A DNA stretch of 64,000 nt, taken from the NCBI GenBank assembly GCA_018340375.1, contig JAFFJZ010000006.1, positions 26,542,001 to 26,606,000 on the forward strand, in the 5' to 3' direction. How positions within the stretch are numbered: the first letter of the stretch is position 1; each line of letters opens with the position of its first letter. The stretch comes from Gonatopus flavifemur (taxonomy: Eukaryota > Arthropoda > Insecta > Hymenoptera > Dryinidae). Positions 14,057 to 25,329 of this stretch are shown here, in pieces. Below the pieces are notes generated by a model. That model ran no database searches and was not told the DNA's origin. It was given only the letters and a program-made list of their open reading frames with translations. A program made the translations under genes and the position numbers.

Positions 14057-14760
14057 AATAGAAAAATTCCCATCTCGTAGAGTAGGAAAAATACCATCAT
14101 AAGGTGAGAATTCTCCCAATACTGTTAGGAAAATTCTCATCTCGTGGAGTAGGAAAGATACCATCAAAAGTTGAGAATTTTCCCAATACTGTTAGGAAAA
14201 TTCCCATCTCGTGAAGGAGGAAAAATACCATCATAAGTTGAGAATTTTCCCAATACTAATAGGAAGTTTCCCATCTCGTAGAGTTGGAAAGATACACAGT
14301 AAAAAATTTTTCGTCATTGTGTAAAGTGTTGAACTTTGTGTGTAGGATATTTAACATTCTAGAGTGTCGATTCAACACAATGGTTGTTAACGCAAACAAA
14401 AAAAAACACGATCGGGTTGAATCAACACTCTAGAATGTTAAACATTCTACACACAAAGTTTAACACTTTACACAATGACGAAAAATTTTTTACTGTGTAC
14501 CATCATAAGTTGAGAATTTTCCCAATACTGATGGGAAAATTCCCATCACATGGCGTTGGAAAAATACCATCATAGGTTGAGAATTTTCCCAATACTAATA
14601 GGAAAATTCCCATCTCGTGGAGTAGGAAAGATACCATCATAAGTTGATAATTTTCCCAATACTAATAGGAAAATTCCCATCTCGTAGAGTGGGAAAAATA
14701 CCATCATAAGTTGAGAATTTTCCCAACACTGATAGGAAAATTCCCATCTCGTAGAGTAGT
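14057..14760. repeat. 67-bp minisatellite array I (about 7.4 units)
   Basis: Tandem units of about 67 bp begin aggaaaattcccatctcg and end gagaattttcccaatact. Seven full units and a partial one are visible, diverged by a few bases each. The fourth unit is split by a 203-bp MITE at 14295-14497. Each unit contains the complementary words ggaaaattccc and gaattttccc, so the array can fold on itself. Confidence 0.9.
14295..14497. mobile_element. 203-bp foldback MITE with TA target duplication
   Basis: The element runs from cacagtaaaaaattttt to aaaaattttttactgtg, with near-complementary arms of about 85 bp and a small loop. It is flanked by TA on both sides (14293-14294 and 14498-14499). The interrupted minisatellite unit reads gata-ccatcataag once the insert is removed, and neighbouring units supply that empty site. 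TA duplication suggests mobilisation by a Tc1/mariner-type transposase; which one is not known. The terminal sequence is unlike the mariner copies elsewhere in the window. Confidence 0.88.
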
Positions 14761-14814
14761 ATTAGGAGGGAACCGACATGTTCAAGGAGGTGAAAACTTG
14801 TTGCTCACAACCCA

Positions 14815-14951
14815 AACCAAATGTCGCGTAGTGCGTTAGACAGCTGACAAAAAGTACTATCGAATACAAGTAGTGTTGTCATCTATGAGTACACGTAAGC
14901 AATATCAACAACGACATGTGTTAGGAAAGGGCGGAGTCATATTCACACACC
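14815..14951. repeat. Right copy of the segmental repeat flanking the minisatellite
   Basis: Repeats landmarks of 13205-13240 and 14008-14056 in the same order but with only about 50 bp between them. It leads straight into a second 67-bp array. Indicates duplication of landmark plus array. Confidence 0.75.
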
Positions 14952-15248
14952 CAATAGGAAAATTCCCACCTCGTAGATTAGGAAAAATACCATCATAAGT
15001 TGAGAATTTTCCAAATACTAATAGGAAAATCCCCATCTCGTGGAGTAGGAAAAATACTATCATAAGTTGAGAATTTTCCCAATACTCATAGGAAAATTCC
15101 CATCTCGTAGAGTAGGAAAAATACCATCAGAAGTTGAGAATTTTCCCAATACTAATAGGAAAATTCCCATCTCGTAGAGTGGGAAAAATACCATCATAAG
15201 TTGAGAATTTCCCCAATAATAATAAGAAAATTCCCATCTCGTAAAGTA
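14952..15248. repeat. 67-bp minisatellite array II (about 4.4 units)
   Basis: Same unit as array I and in the same orientation, ending within a unit at about 15248. Units are 90 percent or more alike by eye. The array is uninterrupted here. Confidence 0.88.
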
Positions 15249-15757
15249 TTTTATATGAATTTCAATACATTTTGTGGAAAATTTCATGAATTCATGATTG
15301 AGCTTGATTTTGATCACAATTATTTTAGAATTTTCATATTCAACTAGGATATAGAAAATTTCAGACTATTGCTTCCTCATTTAGAGGGAAGCTTTGTGAT
15401 CGTTTCGAGGAGCCGAGAATTTTTTAGGCTCGAAATTGAAAATCTCCTAGACCAAAATGTTCTTCAGAATTTGGGGAACAATTTTGTTACCGTGTCTGTC
15501 GGTCTGTCTGTGTGGCTGTAGCCCCCCCTAAGTTTCGTACGCACATATCTCCCGTTTTGCTCATCCGATCGTCTCGAAATTTTTATCACAGTTGTGGACT
15601 AGGGTGATAGGGGTCCCATATAAGTTTCAACCTGATTCATTCAGAAGAATTGGGTAGATGAGAAGAACTCCGACAAAAAATGAACATTCTGCGTGTATCT
15701 TTGCTTCCTATTATCCGAATCCGATCAAACTTCAACCACGTCTCAGTCATGGCCCGA

Positions 15758-16600
15758 TACCCAGGTAAGAAATACCAATATTGACAACTGGTCCATGCTT
15801 GGCAAAATACTGGGCTGCCAAGCATCGCGAACCAATATTGGTCCAATATACAACCGTTGTTCATTCTAGAAACCATACCGGGTTCCATAGGGAATGCCAA
15901 TATGACAACTGGTGCAAGCTTGGCGAAATATTGGGCTGCCAAACATGGCGAACCCAATATAATCAACCCAATATAAAACCGTTTGTTATTTGAGAACCCA
16001 CGCCATGTTTCATAAGGATTGCCTATACAACAAGTGGTTCAAGATTGGCAAAATATTAAGCTGCCAAGCATGGTGAACCAATATCGGCCCAAAATTAAAC
16101 CATTTGCAGGGTTCAGACAAGTTTTGTTCAATCAATTTCCTTGAGTGTTCCCTGTGATTTCCCTGAGTAAAATTCTAATTTCCAGAAATCATGAATATGT
16201 CCCTGAACATTTTTTCCTCAGTGTATAATTTCTAAGATTCCACGATTAAAAATTAAGGAAATATGTCGTAAAAAATGAAAAATAGAATTAACGAACAAAT
16301 TTTTATTTTGAAAAATTTTTAGTGATTTCCCTGAGATTTCCAGGTTTTTGGGAGTTTTTGATCATTTCCCTGAGAATTCCCGGTGTTTCGAGTCCAATTT
16401 TTATTTCCCTGAGTTTTCCTGAATTTCCCGGAATTCCAGTTCTGTCTGAACCCTGATTTGTTATTTGTAAATCTATACCACGTTTCGTAGGGAATGTCAT
16501 TACAACAAGTGGGTGAAGCTTGGCAAAACATTAAACTATCAAGCATGGTGAACCAATATGGGGCCAAGGTACAACCAATGTTTATTTGAGATCCTATGCC
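15758..16600. repeat. Four tandem units of about 121 bp, CAAGCTTGG/CCAATAT words
   Basis: Units repeat with the phrases acaactggtgcaagcttggc, aatattgggctgcc, aagcatggtgaaccaatat and cgtttgttatttgagaaccc. Unit starts lie near 15783, 15904 and 16027, and a fourth begins near 16501 after removal of the 354-bp insert and duplication. The element starts with the boundary motif tacccaggtaagaaatacc (15758). A related block with ggccatgcttggc words follows at 16730-16945 and ends in ttcctacccgggtagtgg. No coding function is seen. Confidence 0.75.
16107..16455. mobile_element. 349-bp MITE rich in TTTCCCTGAG, with 5-bp duplication
   Basis: Ends are cagggttcagaca and its complement tgtctgaaccctg. The interior repeats tttccctgag many times. 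It is flanked by atttg on both sides (16102-16106 and 16456-16460). The uninterrupted version of this site exists in the preceding tandem unit (ccgtttgttatttgag), which fixes the insertion borders. Similar TTCCCTGA-rich elements occur widely in animal genomes; from memory I regard them as non-autonomous DNA transposons, probably hAT-like, but a 5-bp duplication is short for hAT. Confidence 0.82.
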
Positions 16601-17330
16601 ACATCTCCATGTTTGTGATTTTTACAGAGTTGTACCGATATCCCTGCTAAAAATCTTATTGTTTTCTATGGAAAATTTTTAGCACGGGGGGCATGAAAAA
16701 TGACGTCATTTTTCTCTTCAAGAAGTATGTTTGAAGAATCAGGTTGAAGCATGGCCAAAGTTAATATACACAAATTGGGCCATGCTTGGCATTGCATTCT
16801 GGCCCAATATTGAGTACCAGGCCTGGCACGAAGTTATCATCCCAAGCTTTCACCAAGCTTGGGCCATTTTTTCTCATGGATTCTGGCCTAATATAAGTCA
16901 TAATTGGTCCAAGATCGGGCCGAGCTTGGGCCATTTGTTAATTCCTACCCGGGTAGTGGTCCCATATAAGTTTGATTGAAAACTGTGAACAATTTTTGTT
17001 TCGCGATTCACATTATTTGACAATATTTTGAAAGCATGCCTTCCCCATGTCGGTATCATCCAAATGCCATGAAACTTGTAGTGTAATCAGTTTACGGGGG
17101 GTTAGTTGTATAGTGTGAATTTCAAATAAATCGTAATTGAAGGAAGGAAGTGGTGAGCGCTGAGCTTCGCAAGAAAATTTGGAAATTTCGTAAACATCGT
17201 TAACATGCGGATAACTCCCGTTTCTATCATCCGATTGTCATGAAATTTGCACTACAGCTTTATGCAGTGTTGATCGCAGTCCTATATAAATTTCAACCTG
17301 ATTCTCTAAGAAAAACGGGAGAGAGAAAGA

Positions 17331-18227
17331 AAATATGTATTCTTTTTTTCAACACAAACGAGGAAGCCATGTGCCAATTGGCAGAGTTTTTTTTAAATCA
17401 CATCAAAATCTGACGATCTTTTGATCACCATAATATTAGATGATAGCAAAGTATATTGAAGGCATTCAAGCATCAGAAGAAGCGAGCCAAATATTTCTAC
17501 AAATGATAAGTTCACTGGAATTTTTAAATGCGTAATAATGAAATCCACTACTAGAATCAAACTCTAAATGTGAATTTTAGTTTTTTTTCACCGATTCCTG
17601 GTGAGCATAAGAGAATTTTCAGAATAATAAACGTCGAAAATCTTCCAGGTCTGATTAGGCGCGTTCAGGTCCGATCATGGACATTTTTTGGTCAAATTTC
17701 TCGTGCTCAACACTGCCTGACAGATCGTTCATTTTTCGGTTTAATCATAATTGAGAAGGCTTCAATTTTGCACCCAGGTGGAAACCCGTGATCAAGCTAG
17801 CTTGACCACGTGCGATCATGCCAGACAAACCATTCCCGCTCTTGATCATGCAAAATCTCCCCAAATGAGGAGCATTCGCACAAAATGACTCTGTGTTGAT
17901 TTTTTTATCGCACGGAGAAAATATTTCATTAAATATTACAGTGTGCCACCGGATCGAAGGGCCTTATTGGTTTGTTCGAGGAAAATTACTGTGTGATTGT
18001 TCAGAATCACGCGAGATCATGCCTGGAAACTAAAAGATAGAAACTGCATGAGCATAATAAGTCAATATGATTGAAATTACATTAGTCTTTCGTAGAATTA
18101 GAGGAAGGATAATGAAAGGAGTCTTTCTTTTCGCCAACTTATGAACCTCATCAACTCTGTATGCATTTTCTATTCATGATAGGACATATTCAAGCGTGAT
18201 TAGTCCTGAGCAAGCGTGGAGGAACAG
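17331..18227. other. Non-coding, with GATCATGCC words
   Basis: No gene is recognised. Around 17640-18030 the words gatcatgcc, gatcatgg and gcgatcatg recur, next to a boundary-like cacccaggtggaaac at 17771. It may be another degenerate repeat of the same style; borders not clear. Confidence 0.4.
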
Positions 18228-18540
18228 CACTGTAAAAAATTTGCTTTTGAAAATCCAAATAATAAACTGTTAGAAAAATTCTTAAATTTAACACGAAATC
18301 CTTCATGAAATATCATATTTCCATATTGAATTCAATAATAGTTCTCAAATTTAATATCAATGATGAAATTTCACAATTTTTATCCGAAATGTAACAATGA
18401 TTTATTACATTTCACATTATTGAATTCAATATTCTATCATAAAATTCAATAAAATGTGTATGTAAAAAACTTGATAATATTCTGATAAAATTTTAGGCAG
18501 ATTTTTTCAACAGTGTGTGACGGTAATTTTTTACAGTCAG
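18228..18540. mobile_element. Nested pair of foldback MITEs
   Basis: The outer ends are cactgtaaaaaatt (18228) and aattttttacag (to 18537). Inside, a second pair actgttagaaaaatt (18266) and attttttcaacagt (to 18514) bounds an interior rich in ttgaattcaataat palindromes. The inner element is a relative of the larger one at 43875-44698: it shares the same ends and the same central aataat.gttctyaaa motif. Confidence 0.65.
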
Positions 18541-18604
18541 TTTTTATTTCGAATTCATAGAAAAATTTTGTTGAATTTGATAAGAAACATGACTGAATGC
18601 TCAC

Positions 18605-18840
18605 AATAATCCGCTCCAAAATGCAGTGAATTTTCAAACTCTTCTGTGGTCTGAAAGATATCTAAAAGATTTCTAAAAGATCATGTCTCAGGAAAACCTC
18701 TTTCTTTCAAAGGTCTTTCACGAATAATCCGCTCCAAAATGCAGTGAATTTTCAAACTCTTCTGTGGTCTGAAAGATATCTAAAAGATTTCTAAAAGATC
18801 ATGTCTCAGGAAAACCTCTTTCTTTCAAAGGTCTTTCACG
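18605..18840. repeat. Exact 118-bp tandem duplication
   Basis: The segment 18605-18722, beginning aataatccgctccaaaatgc and ending ggtctttcacg, is repeated at 18723-18840 with no difference that I can see. Each copy holds short internal repeats (ctaaaagattyctaaaagat). Identity indicates a recent duplication or an assembly artefact. No coding function. Confidence 0.92.
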
Positions 18841-19916
18841 TTCATATTCGTCCTTCATTTGTTGTTTAAAAGTATATACTTTTGAACACACCAATTATAT
18901 CTGTAGATGCAATAACGACAAGACGAGATCATCCCCTCATTTGTTCAAGTATTTCCCCACGATTCACGACACTCAGTCGCATGACGCTCATTTGACACAG
19001 GACATTAGCGCGTGACATTTATTCGTGTTATGCAAATGACATGCAATATAACCTTATCGCGGAGGAATGATAATAGAGTTTCATATCGAATAATATTCTC
19101 AATACGAATTCAATTTCTATCGAGCTTGAAACTCGTTATACCGGAGGTTTTTTAATGGGACTCGAAGTCAATTCACAGTTATCTAATTCAATTGGAGCGA
19201 TATCAAAACTCTTATGAATTGAAGAAGTATTATTTATCACATGCATCATGGAAATATTCTTCCAACAAAATTCTTTATGAACGATATCGCATGAGAATAA
19301 AGAATTTCCACCCGTCGTCGGTTCGTCATCCGTTCAGGTGATGACAGAGTATTGTTTCATCATGATATGCTTTCAATTATATCTTCATTCACAGCTGCTC
19401 GGCTGGAGTATTATTTCATTTGCAATAATACTCGAAACCGAAGGAAGAGCTTTTATGAAAATAAAATACCGAGAGGGATTCATGCGAAATCCAGGAATAG
19501 ATGAATCGAGTTGCATCAATGCGATATCTATCGCGTCGTGCCACGACATACTTTAAGATTGGGATCAACGGTTGGTATCGCCACATTTTTCAATGCGAAT
19601 TAATGAGCATTTCAATGACCTGCTGTTGGAAGAGTTTCTACTGAATTCGATGGGTGAAGAAATTTCATATTACGTTTACAAAATTGTTATGAAATCTCAG
19701 ATTTTTTTTTAATAGCGATGGGAATCTTCGAAAAGGATCGATCTGATTTTATATCTAAACAATATATATATAATTTATGTAGATTTCAATGAAACAAGTT
19801 CGATACTTTTTATATAGAAAGAGGATATTTCTATATAATTTCTAAAAAATTCGTTGTGACAGGGAAATCTGGTTTCGCTGAGTATCTTTTGCTGGAGAAA
19901 TTCACCTTATAGAATT
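18841..19916. other. Non-coding, no gene seen
   Basis: AT-rich unique-looking DNA. No supported exon, RNA gene or bounded repeat was recognised. Confidence 0.45.
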
Positions 19917-20033
19917 CAAATTGAAATTTTCGCTGAATATATTGTCAAATAATCCACATCATAAGAGAAAATTCTATTTTTGTCTCATAATGTGAATTAT
20001 TCGACAATATATTTTGTAAAAATTTCCATTCAA
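19917..20033. repeat. Hairpin with about 50-nt arms
   Basis: The arm from 19919 (including gaatatattgtcaaataatcc and acatcataagaga) pairs with the arm to 20033 (tctcataatgtgaattattc, gacaatatattttg) across a loop of about 12 nt, with a few mismatches. It could be a minimal MITE relic or, less likely, a small-RNA precursor. Sequence alone does not separate these. Confidence 0.65.
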
Positions 20034-22734
20034 AGACTCGAAGCGACGCGTTGTCATCCTACAAAGTAAATTTCTCCATTTTCTTTTTTCCGTGTACAAC
20101 AACGACTTTTTAGCTAAAAAAATTGCTGCTCCGACAGAAGGGACTCAGCAGATTTAGACTTCGATTTCAGTAATTTGATCGAGAAAAACACGCGTTTACT
20201 GGGTCGAATAATTGGAAGATTCTTTGGAAAAGTATCAATACATAACTTTCATTTATAATCAAATTCCCACAGGGTAGAGATCGTAAAATCCTTACGTGGA
20301 ACATTATCGACGCATTCTCCGGGTCTTAAATCGCTGAAGAATACCAAGGGAATGCTCATCATTATTCCATAAACGAACTCAGCCCTTCTCCTTCATCGGG
20401 GGGAATTAAGAGGTAACCAAAGGAATCAAGAGATTCCCCAGAGAAGGAACCGTGAAATGATTAAAATATATAGTTAAATGAGAGAACGCGAAGAAGATTT
20501 TGCGGATCGTTGATCGTTATCGGTCAGAAATTTGAAATTTGTTCGTTGATTAGAATAATCTTGGAATATTCTTGGTTGTCGAATATGACTCATATTATAC
20601 CCTCTGATATATATTCCAATATATTTTGCTGATAATGCATATTCATACACGAAAAACAAATATCTCTGAACGGTAGTGCAGTTCCCGTGCAGTTTATCGT
20701 ACGGTACCTTCTATTCGGGGAAATGTTGGACCCGATTTTCGTAACGCAGCAATTTGTGTTTACTTTTGAAGGTTTTCCATCTGCATATGGATGATGCAAA
20801 AAAATAGTGTATTCCCTGTGTTTGCATAAAATTCATTCAACAATGAAGGAATTGCGACCCTACATTGTCCGTTGTCAATTCCATTGTCAGTTGACTGAAA
20901 ATTTGAAAGAATAATGATCAATGATTAAATTCGATGTATTTGCTCCAATCATCGTGAAGAATTTAATTAATTCGACGATAATTATCTCATTATGTGAGCG
21001 AATCTCCCGTTTTCTACTCTGCTCACACCCTCGCAGCAATTGAATATAACCGCACGAAATGTTCGTTTCAAAGAACATATCCCGGCGACCTAATATCAAT
21101 TACGATAAAATTGAAATTCAACATAATATGCCTTGAAATTCTGTTGAAGAAGCAATCTTCTTTTTCCCTCCTTTTATCGTAGAAAGAGGATGGTGCATGG
21201 TTAATGGATACAATTGTCAACCCCTCGTGCTCGTGAGTTAACAACGTCAAAGTGATGCATTTGGTGATAACGTTCCTTTGAATCAATTCCGAATACCTCT
21301 CTACATCATTATTCGAACAGAGAGGTGTATTGTTCTCATTTTACAAACACGTACCAACGCGTATTCTAAGTATTTTATTCTAGAAATCGAATGATCCGAT
21401 GATGAATGATATTCTAAAATGAGATCAAAGAATCTATAACAAGGCTCTTTTTCGGAATTTGTTATTGTCACGTTTCGACGATCGAGTGGTCCCGACTTGG
21501 TAGTTTTTCTTCGGAGCTTCAACAATTCTACGTAGATGAGTACGTCAAAAACGATTCACAAGTGAAATTCAACTCTCATTTGAGTCGATGAACAATTTTG
21601 TTTGAAACGATATTCCACCAAATAATTTGTCAACGATCAACGATGGATGGTTCGATACCCACTCGAGTTTGGAAAATCATCTACGTGGAGATGCAAGATT
21701 AAAATACAAGGAACAACTGTCATGAATAAAAAATCTGCTATACGTCTTACGATGCTGATGGAACGTTAGATTGATGGATCATCGTGTTTCGGAAGGTATA
21801 CAAGAGTCTTGCAACGTTCTATCACCTTCCTCGTTCCGTCGTTGCTCCACTTTGTGACGAGATTCCAAATTGTATAGCTTTTACCGCAACGCGAGGTATC
21901 GGTGTCTCGACGACACGTTAGGATTGATAGCTGGGCGCTCGGAGATCGTCATCGCCGTGTAGAGAGATATGAAAGATAAACATGACAAAATGTCGCCTTT
22001 GAGATGGATTTATTGATAAAGGAAAAAATTATTCATGGGTATAATTTTTCCAAATGTGAACGAATCAAGCGGGAAATTTGGAAAGTTTGCAAAAAGAAGA
22101 AGAATTCTTGATCGTAAGGATCAAAGTAAATTGAACTGAGAATCAAACGTTACGGGTCATCGGAAATCGCATATCGATCGTTGATCTCTGATAAGATCGT
22201 TACGTTTATTTTCAGTAGGGTAATCCAATGATATTTTTGTCTTCCGTGCTCTCTCATTGAGTTCCCATCGATGATAATACGTTTACGTGACATGATTTGA
22301 AACTGGTTTTATCCTTCCTAACCATTTACGTACCTTTTGTTCTCATTTTCTAGCCTCCTCGCACGGTATTCGCGTGCGATGTACCTTTGATATACACACG
22401 ATGGAATTCACATCGACCCCCATATTCGAATAATATCCTCCTTTCGGAATCGCGTACCCGATAGAACCATGAAATTATCAATATTTGATTTCAGGTATGT
22501 TTCGTACGATAAATAGAATTTGAAACGAATTGAATGTAAACCAAGCGTTTGAACAAACATTTGTTCTCTCCGAGATATTATTGAGGGTAATTTCCGATAC
22601 GGTAATAGTGGCGATGCAAAAGTATGAACATTTTTGTCAGGAATTGAGATATCTGAAAAATCGGTAGCACGATTTCTGGAAAAGAAAGGAAACGCAGTGT
22701 TCTGAATTTTCTGCGACCTATTTATGACCGAAAA
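20034..22734. other. Non-coding, no gene seen
   Basis: About 2.7 kb of AT-rich sequence. No reading frame resembles a protein family and no repeat ends were recognised. Confidence 0.45.
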
Positions 22735-22970
22735 CTAACGGTTGCTTTGAACAAATCTGCCACCAACAGGTCGCCAAAAAATGTGATCCGCTTTTTGGAA
22801 TCTTTTTGGTATTTTCAAAGTAAAAACCTAGGAAATCACCACAAAAAAACCGAAAAATCACCGAATTTGGTCAATTTTTGTTGAAAAAAATGTCCTGAAC
22901 GACCAACAAGTTACCAAAAACCAAGATTTTTCACCAAAATGTAACCAAAATTTCACTTGTCGCTTGTCGG
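22735..22970. repeat. TTACCAAAA/GGTTTT-word repeat, short copy
   Basis: Contains aacggttgctttgaacaaat, ttaccaaaaaccaag, gtaaccaaaattt and ttttttggtattttc, the same vocabulary as the 0.9-kb element at 56290-57190. Probably a diverged, shorter relative. Confidence 0.5.
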
Positions 22971-23916
22971 TTCACCCAGATCCGCTGGAGTGGAAAATTT
23001 GTAGTTTTAGTTCATCATATCGCTCTCTCGGCAATTCAATTTTAGCTAAGTTGCAAATTAATCATCATCCTTCGGAACTCTACTCAACTACACAATTGAT
23101 GGTACAAAAGAGTAAACGTGAACCAAAAAACCAGCGGAAATTCCAGAAACCCAATGAAAATTACTATTGTATGAAAATTAACAAATCTTGAGTAGATCTC
23201 CCGTGTCTCGATATCAGAAATTGAATGTTAAGAACTAATAACTAAAGCTCTTGAGCTTCCATACGCCAAAGAAATGGAAATTTGAATGGAGTTCCGATAC
23301 GCTACCTGTTGCACGATATACCTATTATGTCGCGAATATTCTTTAACTTTCGATAGCTATGTTTGTCCTCATTTTTTCTCATTCGCAAGAACACTTCCAA
23401 CGTATTGCATATGAATCTTCAATAAATTCTATAATATAAAATTCTCTAACTTCTCAATTTATCGACTCGTTGGTATTCTGTATAATTCATTATCTCATTG
23501 TCTACGGTTTTTCTGTTATTTATAATCACTCACACGTGGTACTCGCAATTCACTCTTTTAAGACCCTTGTTTCACTACCCTCTGACATGTCTCGCGATCG
23601 ATAGTTGTAAAATCTTTATTCCGAACATTTGTTCTCCTCACGGGATGAATCATGAGAATCCAATGACGTTAATGTCCCAACAACATCCCGTAGCCTCCGA
23701 AACAAGAAATAAACGTAGATAGATCGAGCGTAGGTGTTGATATCTTCAATTATAGTTCGGGATATTTCGGGTAGTAAAATTGTTATACATTTCAATTTTC
23801 ATTTGAAATGAGAACGCGTTAAAATTCGGTATTTCGATACTGGGTGATTCGAAATTACTGTCCTATACTTTTTTGAGGGCAGACTCTTGATGAAATTCTG
23901 AATATTTCGGAAGGAT
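22971..23916. other. Non-coding, no gene seen
   Basis: AT-rich; no supported exon or repeat boundary. Confidence 0.4.
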
Positions 23917-24155
23917 CATTTGAATCCAATATCATTCTCTAAGGCAGATCAAGGAATATCCCTGGAGAAAAAATCAAACTAATTTAGCTTCCTTCGTTGT
24001 GGAGTTATCGCGATTCGAAGTTGTTGAATTCAAATTGGCTGGAATGCAAAAAATTCACAACTCTACAACTCTACAACGAAAAACGTTGAATCGGTTATAT
24101 TTTTTTCCAGGAAAACCCCGTGATCTGCCTTAGAGAATGATATTGGATTCAAATG
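23917..24155. mobile_element. 239-bp foldback element
   Basis: The left end catttgaatccaatatcatt continues through ctctaaggcagatca. The right end is its reverse complement (tgatctgccttagag ... gaatgatattggattcaaatg). Arms are about 35 bp nearly perfect, then weaker pairing (ccctgg...aga against ttttttccagg). No coding. Typical of a MITE; target duplication not clear. Confidence 0.8.
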
Positions 24156-25329
24156 TCAAAAGATATGATAATGTCCTTCCAAGATATATTTGGTTTTTTC
24201 AAATAATCAAAAAATACTCTTTTCGGAATTTCCCCAATTTGATGCTATTCAATTGTCACATTCAGGAATATTCCGAGAATAATTCTTCCAATGACAACAA
24301 TGAGGAATAACTCGATTTACTATTTTGTTGGTACAATATCAAAACATAAATAAAACCATACATGCTTTTGTCGCATTCGTGGATAATACCTTCACTTGTG
24401 ATATGATATTCAACGAATATCAATATTGATATCAATTTGATGTGGGTATCGAACGACGAGTGATGTTTGAAGTTACATAATTAATGGTATGATAATTCCA
24501 CGAGCGGTTTGTTACAAACAAAATTATCCACGTATTATCATTTGATTTATATTAAAAGTAGAAAAACGAAGTGGTACAGAAGAAGAAAATAAACTCCTAG
24601 ATTGTTTTAATGAATCCGAATATGATAAAAACAGTTCCCAGAGATCCTAGAGATCCAAATTGGATATCTAGAATTAGAAAATATAATAAAATTAAGTAAA
24701 TCGAGATCACATACAATGCTGATGAACACGACGGTTGATCAGAACTCACAGTGGTATTTTAGATATTGTAATTAAATTCAATTGTTACGAAAAAGTGTGA
24801 TGCTGTTATTGAATTAAGCATTTCCTCGTTTCAAAGATGATCTGATTTCAATAATCGAATGACACTTTGTCATGTTTTTTTTGTACATTCCTATCAGAGA
24901 TTTGTATAAACAATTCCCTTGATCTCCGATGGTTTTCAAAGCCGTGATTCGCTCTCATAATCTCGATATATTTACATGAATAAATTCATTCGAATCTAAT
25001 GATTTGTTGAGTGGAAATCCGTAGGAATATGGAAGTTGAAGTCTTCTTCCTCGCGTATGCAATATTCCTTTGGGACGCAAAACAAGGGTGGAAAACAACG
25101 AAATTCAATTTACGTACGATTAAGTTGAATGTTTAATGAATTGTATTACTCTCGCAATGATTTTTTTGAAAATTCATTATCCGGAGCGATGAAAAAAGGG
25201 TAATTGCGTATCGATTTCGACGAATATCTCTCCTTCATTTTCTCTTCATGGATCTTGAAGGAGGGAATTGTATCGCTCGTGATAACACTGGTTTGCAAAA
25301 AAATGAAATTTTTCGCTCCTTTGCAACTG
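24156..25329. other. Non-coding, no gene seen
   Basis: AT-rich DNA without a recognisable gene. The part from about 25200 may already belong to the left arm of the following inverted repeat. Confidence 0.4.

Larger units (their letters stand above)
15480..17330. repeat. Compound repeat region around the 121-bp tandem element
   Basis: Both flanks of the inner element carry the phrase gtcccatataagttt (about 15613 and 16959). A further variant, tcctatataaatttcaacctgattc, lies at about 17281, paired with similar ctcccgtt...catccgat phrases upstream (15550 and 17216). This suggests a larger repetitive unit split by or duplicated around the 15758-16950 element. No coding sequence was recognised. 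Confidence 0.5.

Noticed and set aside
14057..15248. CRISPR-like array
   Set aside because: Units are contiguous 67-bp minisatellite repeats with no variable spacers, in an animal genome.
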